64,000 nucleotides of DNA from Sulfitobacter sp. THAF37 (GTDB taxonomy: Bacteria > Pseudomonadota > Alphaproteobacteria > Rhodobacterales > Rhodobacteraceae). The stretch covers positions 2,677,501-2,741,500 of the forward strand of contig NZ_CP045372.1 of assembly GCF_009363555.1 (NCBI RefSeq). The letters are read 5' to 3'. The translations under genes and the position numbers were made by a program. Below are positions 27,662 through 35,571 of this stretch, piece after piece. How positions within the stretch are numbered: position 1 is the stretch's first letter; each line of letters starts with the position of its first letter. The notes below the pieces were generated by a model. It was not told the origin of the DNA and did not search any database. It saw only the letters and a list, made by a program, of their open reading frames with translations.

Positions 27662-28818
27662 TCCGCCGCCTTTGGCACGCCGCGGTGCCGTTCCAGCTGT
27701 GCCGCAACCCAGTCGTGAAAGAGATGCGTCGGCCCGTCCATCGCGGGCGAAAAACGGCCCCCGTCGAAGGTCAGCGCGTGCCGCCCGCGTTGCATCCCCT
27801 CGACGACGAAGACGTCTTCGGCAAAGACGTCCTTCCACTGCGCCGTGTTGCGCGCCCTCAGGGCCGGGTCGGTGTCGGGTCTGGCATAGTAGAGATGTAT
27901 GTGTTCCACGGTATGTTCCGGCGCTTCGGGAACCAGCACGATGGCAAAGCTGTGGTCGCGGTGCACGCCGAGCAGTACATTCGGATAGACGGTGATGTAT
28001 TCCGCGGCGGTGTCCCATTTGTCGCTGAGGCCGTTGAAGTCCGGGAAGCTGTTGCCGTCCTCATCCTTGAGCTGGCGATAGACCAGCGTGCCCTGGCCGG
28101 AGTACCGCCCCGGTTTCTCGATATGATAGTGATCTTCCAGTCGGGAATAGCTGTTCAGGCCCGGGTGGACCCAGGGCAGGTGGTAGCTTTCGCAATAGTT
28201 TTCCACCGCCAGTTTCCAGTTGCAGGCGACGGCCAGCTGAAAGCGGCTGTCCTCGCCGCCGTGATACAGCGGCTTGTCGAATTCCGCCCAGCGGGCCAGC
28301 AGGTCGGCGTGGGCATCGGCAAAGGGCGCGGCGTTGCCGGAGACGTTGATGAAGATCACCCCCATCCAGATGTGGCTGCGGATCTCGACAAGGCCTAGCA
28401 GGTCACGGTCGATGCCTGCGTGGGTGTTCTGGCCGGGGCCGCCCACATGCGGGGTACTGACCAGCCGCCCGTCGGTGGCATAGCACCAGCTGTGATAGGG
28501 GCAGCGGATCGCGCCCTCGATCCTGCGGGGCTCTTCCACCAGGATCATACCCCGGTGACGGCAGGTGTTCTGGAACACGCGCACCTCGCCCTGGCGGTCG
28601 CGGACGATCAGCAGCGGCATCCCCAGGAAAGTCGTCGGGACCGCATCGCCGATCTCGGGCACATCGGCGTCCACCGCCAATCCCGCCCAGTTGTCGAAGA
28701 GCACCGCCTGACGCTCCTCCGCAAAGACATCGGGGTCCGTGTAATGCGGGTTGGGCAGGCCATTGGCCTGATCTATGGGGCGTCTGACGTTGCTGAGGTC
28801 GGTGGGAAAACGGGTCAT
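27658..28818 (-). CDS. Rieske non-heme iron oxygenase, alpha subunit
   Basis: A 386-aa ring-hydroxylating or demethylating oxygenase. The Rieske [2Fe-2S] ligands are Cys86-x-His88 (NTCRHRGM) and Cys106-x2-His109 (RCPYHSW). The mononuclear iron site is ENYCESYHLPWVHPGL (His213, His218) with a downstream Asp (about 340, EDVFVVEGMQRGR). The ENYxExYHxxxVHP pattern is shared by aromatic dioxygenases and by choline/betaine/carnitine-type monooxygenases; the substrate is unknown. No reductase gene is adjacent, so the electron donor must be elsewhere. The gene is followed by a coupled 80-aa ORF, and an XRE regulator lies upstream on the same strand. Confidence 0.9.
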   Translation of the reverse strand: MTRFPTDLSNVRRPIDQANGLPNPHYTDPDVFAEERQAVLFDNWAGLAVDADVPEIGDAVPTTFLGMPLLIVRDRQGEVRVFQNTCRHRGMILVEEPRRIEGAIRCPYHSWCYATDGRLVSTPHVGGPGQNTHAGIDRDLLGLVEIRSHIWMGVIFINVSGNAAPFADAHADLLARWAEFDKPLYHGGEDSRFQLAVACNWKLAVENYCESYHLPWVHPGLNSYSRLEDHYHIEKPGRYSGQGTLVYRQLKDEDGNSFPDFNGLSDKWDTAAEYITVYPNVLLGVHRDHSFAIVLVPEAPEHTVEHIHLYYARPDTDPALRARNTAQWKDVFAEDVFVVEGMQRGRHALTFDGGRFSPAMDGPTHLFHDWVAAQLERHRGVPKAAE

Positions 28819-28941
28819 GCTGCTCTCCTGGTGTCGAACCCAGTGCTAGGAGAGGCGCAGGCTTCGCGCATTTCCGCGAGCGACCCGTTTTTATCAGGGG
28901 CGACACGGGCGGGGCGGGCCGCCGTGGCCCGGGCGATGCGA

Positions 28942-29739
28942 TCAGGAAAAGGGGATTTCAGGGCGCAGCAGACGCCTGTGAAACGGCTGCAGCCCGTCCG
29001 CCTGGCAAAAACCGGCGGCGCGGGCCGTTGGCAGGGCATCCGCAATGCCCGGGCCAAGGTATTCAAAGACCTGCCGCGTGACCCGCAAGTTCCCCGTCGC
29101 CTCGGATACTGTTCGGGCCGAGTATCCCACCCAGAAATTGCTTTCGAACGACGCCACGCGGGTCAGAAAGTTGAAGGACGCGGTCATGGCGTTGTAGCGG
29201 GCGGTCAGGAAGCTGATGCCATCATCCTGTCGGAACACCGCGCCCCGGAATTCGCGCGATCTCGCGTTGGCGGGAAGGTTCTGCAGCTGCAATGCCTCGC
29301 GCACCTCATACCCCCGCAACCGCGTGTTGGCGCCGCTGCGCGTCACCAGGGCCAGCGAAACGATAAAGCGATCAGGTTCAACGAAGCTGCGGCGCGAAAA
29401 CCGGTAAAAGCCGTTCGGGAAGCTCTCTTCCGGCACGTTCCGCGCGCCCGCGCCGACATAATCCCGCAGGAAGGCGCCCGACAACAGATCGGGCACCTGC
29501 TCGATCTCTTCCACGGGTTCGAGCAACACACGCGCGTCAACACCGAAGAACGCGCAGATCCGTGCAAGGATGTCCGGGCGCGGAAAACTCTCGCCCGCCA
29601 GGTAGCGGTTGAACTGCGTGCGATTGATGTCCAGCTGCCGCGACAACTCGGAAATCGAGGGGTAGCCTTGGGCGAGTTTGCGCAGATTGTCGCCGAACAT
29701 GCTGCGCAGATCTGCCGGAGATCGGTTGTGTCGTTTCAT
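28942..29739 (-). CDS. XRE family transcriptional regulator
   Basis: A 265-aa protein with an N-terminal helix-turn-helix (about residues 10-70: LRKLAQGYPSISELSRQLDI, NRTQFNRYLAGESFPRPDIL) and an unknown C-terminal domain of about 190 residues that may sense a ligand. It lies 123 bases upstream of the Rieske oxygenase gene on the same strand and could control it. The 247-base region before its start holds AT-rich sequence and possible divergent promoters (for example TTGACG at about 29782). Confidence 0.85.
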   Translation of the reverse strand: MKRHNRSPADLRSMFGDNLRKLAQGYPSISELSRQLDINRTQFNRYLAGESFPRPDILARICAFFGVDARVLLEPVEEIEQVPDLLSGAFLRDYVGAGARNVPEESFPNGFYRFSRRSFVEPDRFIVSLALVTRSGANTRLRGYEVREALQLQNLPANARSREFRGAVFRQDDGISFLTARYNAMTASFNFLTRVASFESNFWVGYSARTVSEATGNLRVTRQVFEYLGPGIADALPTARAAGFCQADGLQPFHRRLLRPEIPFS

Positions 29740-29986
29740 AACCTCTGAAATGGCGAAAAATTGCCATATTTGTGAGTAGGTTGACGGAAAAGGTTACGGC
29801 AGTCTAAAACCGAAACTCTTTTGCGTCAATGCTGACACGAACTGTGCCGGACGCGGAACGTGTGACACATTTTATTGCGTCTCACTCCGAATTTTTTCAT
29901 GGGCCATTCGATGGTCTTATAGTTAGATACGTTTATGAGCTTGGTGAGTTAGGTACGATCATGGGCTTGGTCAGGTAGTGTGTGTG

Positions 29987-30340
29987 ATGATGGGCGTGGT
30001 ACTCTGGAGTGATCCGGTCGAACGCAAGGCAGTGTTCTGGTGCGAAGATCAAGGCGATCTCGCGTTTTATCAGGCCGACTGGAATCTGGTGGACGGCGCC
30101 AGCTTTCTGGAAGCAGGGGACATGGTCACCTTCAAGACCGAAACATGCGGACGGCTTCGCCGGGCGCGCGACGTCACCACCATCGAGGAAGATGTCTGCA
30201 AGGACCTGCCAGTGCGTCTGCGCGACACGTCTTCACCTTCGGCGCGTCACCCCCAGAGAGGCAGTAACATCATTGCTTTCGGCGGGGGCGGGTTCGACCC
30301 GGCGACGCAGGCCCCCGGCCCCCGCAAGCGCAAGGTCTGA
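29987..30340 (+). CDS. Conserved-looking hypothetical protein
   Basis: A 117-aa soluble protein (ATG 29987; a GTG at 29978 would add three residues). The N-terminal half is ordered (VVLWSDPVERKAVFWCEDQG, DLAFYQADWNLVDGASF, GDMVTFKTE) and reads like a small beta-barrel. It contains three cysteines and the tail is Gly/Pro/Arg rich (IIAFGGGGFDPATQAPGPRKRKV). I recall similar short proteins from roseobacters but no function. It lies between the divergent XRE gene and the convergent ilvH. An imperfect direct repeat (29935-29980) precedes it. Confidence 0.65.
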   Translation: MMGVVLWSDPVERKAVFWCEDQGDLAFYQADWNLVDGASFLEAGDMVTFKTETCGRLRRARDVTTIEEDVCKDLPVRLRDTSSPSARHPQRGSNIIAFGGGGFDPATQAPGPRKRKV

Positions 30341-30385
30341 CGCATCGGGTCAGCCGGGGTCAGCCCCCGGCGCGACAGTGTGTAT

Positions 30386-30946
30386 TCAGTCGCCGCGCGA
30401 CAGGGCCGCCACACCCGTGCGTGCCACTTCGGTCAGGCCCAGGGGCCGCATCAGGTCGGCGAAGGCGTCGATCTTTTCCGGTGCGCCGGTGATCTCGAAG
30501 ATGAAGCTTTCCAGGGTGCTGTCGACCACGCTGGCGCGGAAGATATCAGCCAGACGCAGCGCCTCGACCCGGTGGTCGCCCTTGCCGGCGACCTTGAACA
30601 TGGCCAGCTCGCGCTCCACGCTCTTGCCTTCCACCGTCAGGTCGTGCACGTCGTGCACCGGCACGATCCGGCCCAGCTGCGCCTTGATCTGTTCGATGAC
30701 CTGCGGTGTCCCCGAGGTCACGATGGTGATGCGGCTCAAATGGCCGGTCTGGTCCACCTCGGCCACGGTCAGGCTGTCGATGTTGTAACCGCGCCCCGAG
30801 AACAACCCGATGACACGGGCCAGAACACCCGGTTCGTTTTCCACCAGCACGGCCAGCGTGTGGCGTTCGATCACGTCCGAGAAATTGGGGCGCAGGTTAT
30901 AGGCGGAGTGGCTGGTCGCGCCTTTCTTGATTTTTAGTGCTGACAT
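30386..30946 (-). CDS. ilvH: Acetolactate synthase small (regulatory) subunit
   Basis: The 186-aa regulatory subunit of acetohydroxyacid synthase; its ACT domain mediates valine feedback. ACT motif near residues 25-95: HTLAVLVENEPGVLARVIGL, FSGRGYNIDSLTVAEV. The C-terminal ACT-like half (KVAGKGDHRVEALRLADIF) is also present, so it is the full two-domain form. It lies 78 bases after ilvI, and that spacer holds two perfect palindromes. Under control of the ilv attenuator upstream of ilvI. Confidence 0.97.
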   Translation of the reverse strand: MSALKIKKGATSHSAYNLRPNFSDVIERHTLAVLVENEPGVLARVIGLFSGRGYNIDSLTVAEVDQTGHLSRITIVTSGTPQVIEQIKAQLGRIVPVHDVHDLTVEGKSVERELAMFKVAGKGDHRVEALRLADIFRASVVDSTLESFIFEITGAPEKIDAFADLMRPLGLTEVARTGVAALSRGD

Positions 30947-30978
30947 GGGTTCAGTTCCTTTGCGTTGTCGTCCGGGTA

Positions 30979-31000
30979 CCGGAGTTTTCGAAAACTCCGG
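30979..31000. repeat. 22-bp perfect palindrome between ilvI and ilvH
   Basis: CCGGAGTTTTC followed at once by its exact reverse complement GAAAACTCCGG. Transcribed from ilvI toward ilvH it would form a hairpin in the intercistronic mRNA. A second palindrome lies three bases away (31003-31022). Confidence 0.85.
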
Positions 31001-31002
31001 TC

Positions 31003-31022
31003 CGATTTTTTCGAAAAAATCG
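31003..31022. repeat. 20-bp perfect palindrome between ilvI and ilvH
   Basis: CGATTTTTTC followed by GAAAAAATCG, an exact dyad, three bases before the ilvI stop codon. With its neighbour it makes up more than half of the 78-base spacer. The AT-rich centre gives a U-rich and an A-rich arm in RNA on either strand. Confidence 0.85.
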
Positions 31023-31024
31023 TG

Positions 31025-32779
<1,755 letters not shown>

Positions 32780-32814
32780 CTGCTTTACTCCGTTGCAGCA
32801 GGTTAAATCGGCGC

Positions 32815-32842
32815 AAAAAAAAGCCCCCGTTCTGGCGGGGGC
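32815..32842 (-). terminator. Attenuator terminator of the ilv leader
   Basis: On the minus strand the transcript reads GCCCCCG, a six-base loop, CGGGGGC, then eight T (plus-strand A run 32815-32822). It lies between the leader peptide and ilvI. A competing 8-bp pairing exists: GCGCATGG within the leader-peptide codons (plus 32876-32883) with CCATGCGC (plus 32841-32848), the latter overlapping the terminator's first two bases. Confidence 0.85.
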
Positions 32843-32867
32843 GCATGGATCAGATTATGGTCTACCG

Positions 32868-32915
32868 TTACCGGCCCATGCGCGTGTGTCCTACGATGAC
32901 GACTAGCGTGATCAT
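32868..32915 (-). CDS. ilv operon leader peptide
   Basis: A 15-codon ORF: MITLVVIVGHTRMGR, then TAA. Six of residues 2-8 are branched-chain amino acids (Ile, Leu, Val, Val, Ile, Val). An AAAGGAG site lies nine bases before ATG. It lies between the ilv promoter and the terminator. A ribosome starved for charged Leu/Val/Ile tRNA would stall on these codons and leave the downstream GCGCATGG free to form the antiterminator; a ribosome that reaches the stop would cover it and let the terminator form. This is the classic attenuation layout. Confidence 0.85.
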   Translation of the reverse strand: MITLVVIVGHTRMGR

Positions 32916-32943
32916 GCCGTGAGGCTCCTTTAAGCGTGCGGGG

Positions 32944-32972
32944 ACATTATGTGCCTCGGTCCGGAGCGTCAA
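32944..32972 (-). promoter_or_regulatory. Promoter of the ilvIH operon
   Basis: On the minus strand: TTGACG (plus 32967-32972), 17 bases, TAATGT (plus 32944-32949). Initiation would start the transcript about 20-25 bases before the leader-peptide ATG. A 12-bp palindrome CGTCAATTGACG (32974-32985), which contains a second TTGACG, abuts the -35 box and could be an operator. Confidence 0.7.
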
Positions 32973-33142
32973 CCGTCAATTGACGATGAAAATGTCGCCG
33001 TGAGTCGATTTTGCGACATATCCTTTCGTTTCAGGGTGCTCCGGGGTAATTATTCTCGTCCCCCGGCGGGAGATTTGCCGTCCCGGCACAGCATACCGGC
33101 GGCGCCGCAGCAGGGCAGGCGCGGGGCGACGCCGCTACCGGT

Positions 33143-33173
33143 AACATTTCGACATTAATGTAGAAACATTTCG
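33143..33173. promoter_or_regulatory. Direct repeats around a palindrome upstream of the TRAP operon
   Basis: AACATTTCG occurs at 33143-33151 and again at 33165-33173, 22 bases apart (two helical turns), with the palindrome ACATTAATGT (33152-33161) between. It resembles a regulator-binding region. The wider gap 32986-33432 holds no convincing gene; a short open frame at 33182 has poor codon use and runs into the TRAP gene. Confidence 0.35.
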
Positions 33174-33432
33174 TTAGATTCGTGCGCCAAGTGACTGATT
33201 CGGAGCACTATTTGCAGATGCCGCCCGGTGCCGCCGTGAATCATGTTTCGCAGGCCTGCGAGAGCACGAAAAACCCCTTCGAAACACAATTATTCCGCGA
33301 ATTTCTCCAACTTCTGGCAGTCAAGCGCGAAGTAGGTGTTCCAAATTGCCGGTACGACGCTAGAGTGCGGTCATTCGAAACGATCCGTGGCCAACAAGGC
33401 AACACGGGCATCTATCCGGGAGGAAACTACCT

Positions 33433-34524
33433 ATGGACCGTCGTTCATTTCTGAAGACGTCTGCACTCGGTGGCAGCGCCGCCGCAGCGACCACTCTGGC
33501 CGCACCCGCCTATGCACAGGGCAAACGTACACTGACAATGGTCACCACCTGGCCCCGCGGCCTCGCCGGTGTCTGGGATTCGGTCGAACGTGTCGTGCAG
33601 AACGTCTCTGACATCACGGACGGCCAGATCACCATCGACCCCAAGGGCGCGGGCGAACTCGTCGGCGCGTTCGAGGTTTTCGATGCCGTGACCTCCGGCC
33701 AGGCTGACATGTATCATGGCGCCGACTATTATTTCACCGGCCAGCACCCGGCATTCGCCTATTTCACCGCCGTGCCGATGGGCATGACCGCGCCCGAGAT
33801 CATGACCTGGTACTACGGTCAGGACGGCAAGGCGCTGCACCACGAGCTGGGCGAAGTGTTCGGTATCCGGTCGTTCATCGCGGGCCAGACCGGCGCGCAG
33901 GGGGGCGGCTGGTTCCGCAAGGAAATGAAGACGGCTGCCGATTTCAACGGTCTCAAGTTCCGCATGCCGGGCCTTGGCGGTCAGGCGCTGTCCAAGCTGG
34001 GCGCGTCGGTTCAGGTTCTGCCGGGCGGTGAAATCTATCAGGCCCTGTCCACCGGTGCGCTGGACGGGACCGAGTGGATCGGCCCCTGGTCGGACGAAAA
34101 GCTGGGCCTGCAGGAGGTCTGCGACTACTACTACCCCGCCGGCTTCCACGAGCCCGGTGCGGCGCTGTCGGTTGCAACCAACCTCGACGTGTTCGAAGGT
34201 CTGACCCCCTCGCAGCAGCGCGCCATCGAAGTGGCCTGTGCCGACGCGCACCAGCACAACTACTCGGTCTTCATCGCCAACAACGGTCCCGCGCTGGAGC
34301 GTCTGAAATCCGGCGGCACGCAGGTTCTCGAGTTCTCCGGTGAGATCTGGGATGCCTTCGGCCAGGCGTCGGTCGAGGTTCTGGAGGAGTTCACCAGCGA
34401 CGACCTGTTCAAGAAGATCCATGACTCGGCCCAGAAGTCGATGCGCGAATCCGGCCAGTGGCTGTCGGTGTCCGACGGCAAATACTCGTCAGAGCGGAAC
34501 CGCGTTCTGGCGGCGCTGCAGTAA
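33433..34524 (+). CDS. TRAP transporter substrate-binding protein (DctP family, TakP-like)
   Basis: A 363-aa periplasmic binding protein with a twin-arginine type signal (MDRRSFLKTSALGG, cleavage after PAYAQ about residue 29). The DctP fold shows the substrate-carboxylate region QTGAQGGGWFRKEM and GLKFRMPGLGG, then GALDGTEWIGPWSDEKLGL. The GGWFR, EWxGPxxDEKLG and YYYP motifs are those of TakP, the 2-oxoacid (pyruvate, alpha-keto acid) binder of R. sphaeroides, so a 2-oxo- or similar carboxylate is the likely ligand. GGGAGGAAACTACCT precedes the ATG. First gene of a three-gene TRAP operon. Confidence 0.92.
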   Translation: MDRRSFLKTSALGGSAAAATTLAAPAYAQGKRTLTMVTTWPRGLAGVWDSVERVVQNVSDITDGQITIDPKGAGELVGAFEVFDAVTSGQADMYHGADYYFTGQHPAFAYFTAVPMGMTAPEIMTWYYGQDGKALHHELGEVFGIRSFIAGQTGAQGGGWFRKEMKTAADFNGLKFRMPGLGGQALSKLGASVQVLPGGEIYQALSTGALDGTEWIGPWSDEKLGLQEVCDYYYPAGFHEPGAALSVATNLDVFEGLTPSQQRAIEVACADAHQHNYSVFIANNGPALERLKSGGTQVLEFSGEIWDAFGQASVEVLEEFTSDDLFKKIHDSAQKSMRESGQWLSVSDGKYSSERNRVLAALQ

Positions 34525-34530
34525 TCCAGG

Positions 34531-34553
34531 GCAGCCCCCGCTTCGGGGGCTGC
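34531..34553 (+). terminator. Hairpin 1 between TRAP dctP and dctQ
   Basis: Perfect 10-bp arms GCAGCCCCCG (34531-34540) and CGGGGGCTGC (34544-34553) with a three-base loop, six bases after the dctP stop. There is no T-run, so it is more likely a 3'-end stabiliser or partial terminator that raises binding-protein mRNA over permease mRNA. Confidence 0.75.
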
Positions 34554-34573
34554 TCGATGCTTCGGCTTGGCAC

Positions 34574-34606
34574 GGGCTGCGGTTCCCCCTGGGGGTTCCG
34601 CAGCCC
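34574..34606 (+). terminator. Hairpin 2 between TRAP dctP and dctQ
   Basis: Arms GGGCTGCGG (34574-34582) and CCGCAGCCC (34598-34606) perfect, with an inner CCCCC/GGGGG pairing across a TT/TT bulge. It lies 48 bases before the dctQ start. With hairpin 1 it makes a double barrier in the operon. Confidence 0.7.
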
Positions 34607-34653
34607 TGTTGGTGCATTGAATCTGGTCGCGCAATCAAAAGGGGTCCGTCGAG

Positions 34654-35544
34654 ATGCTTGAAGGCATATGGTGGTTCTTTTCCAACATCGGAATGGCGTT
34701 CTACAACTTCGGCTATGCCGTGACCCATCCCGGGCTCTGGCTGGACTGGAGCGACAGCCAGGCGATCATGCGGTTCGTCTATTACGGCGCGTCGGTCGAG
34801 CTGTTCTTTGTCATCTTCAACGCGCTGGTGATCCTGACGGTCATCTGCATGTTGCGGCCGAACCTGATGTGGGGGGTCGTGCGCGGGCTGGAATGGTTCT
34901 CCAACACGCTGGGCCGGTTCTTTGCCTGGGCGGGTCTGCTGATGGTGGTGCAACAGATCATCATCGTCTTCATGCAGCGCATCTTCGCGCGGCCCGACAT
35001 CGTCTTCGGCTTCGGGGTGCCGCTGCAATACGACATTTCGTGGTACGCGGAAGAGCTCAAGCTCTACAACGCGCTCATCATCGTCTTCTGCGTGGCCTAC
35101 ACCTTTGTTCAGGGCGGGCACGTGCGGGTGGACCTGATCTATGCGGGGGTAAAGTTCCGCACCAAGAAGATCCTGGACATGTTCGGCGCGCTGTTCTTCA
35201 TGATCCCCTTCGCCGTGCTGACCTGGCTCTACGGCTGGTACTTCATGTGGCGGCACCTGATCGTGCCGAACCCCTCGGCGTCGGACACGCTGGACCGGCT
35301 GCTGGCCAAGTCCCGCGCCCTGCGCTGGAACGTGGAAACCACGGGGTTCAGCCCCAGCGGGTTCAACGGCTACTTCCTGTTCAAGGTTCTGCTCTGCCTG
35401 TTCTGCGTCATGGTCTTCCTGCAGGCGATCACCGTGCTTTACCGGTCGTGGCGTGAATTCCGCGAAGGCCCGGAAAGCGAAGGCCGCTATCTCGACCGCG
35501 ATACGCTCGGCGAAGGTGAAGAAGCCTTCGAGGGCACCCATTAA
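34654..35544 (+). CDS. TRAP transporter small permease (DctQ)
   Basis: A 296-aa membrane protein, larger than a typical DctQ (about 170-230), with several hydrophobic segments: LFFVIFNALVILTVICML, FFAWAGLLMVVQQIIIVFM, a DctQ-like VAYTFVQGGHVRVDLIY, and later segments MIPFAVLTWLYGWYF and LLCLFCVMVFLQAI. The QGGHVRVDL motif is typical of DctQ. The product pairs with DctM to move substrate with sodium. It ends 27 bases before dctM. The tail (residues 270-296) is acidic. Confidence 0.88.
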   Translation: MLEGIWWFFSNIGMAFYNFGYAVTHPGLWLDWSDSQAIMRFVYYGASVELFFVIFNALVILTVICMLRPNLMWGVVRGLEWFSNTLGRFFAWAGLLMVVQQIIIVFMQRIFARPDIVFGFGVPLQYDISWYAEELKLYNALIIVFCVAYTFVQGGHVRVDLIYAGVKFRTKKILDMFGALFFMIPFAVLTWLYGWYFMWRHLIVPNPSASDTLDRLLAKSRALRWNVETTGFSPSGFNGYFLFKVLLCLFCVMVFLQAITVLYRSWREFREGPESEGRYLDRDTLGEGEEAFEGTH

Positions 35545-35571
35545 TTTCGGCTAGTAATCAGGGGAAATCCC

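Noticed and set aside
33182..33454. Small open frame in the gap before the TRAP operon
   Set aside because: No ribosome site, atypical codon use, and it overlaps the start of dctP in another frame.
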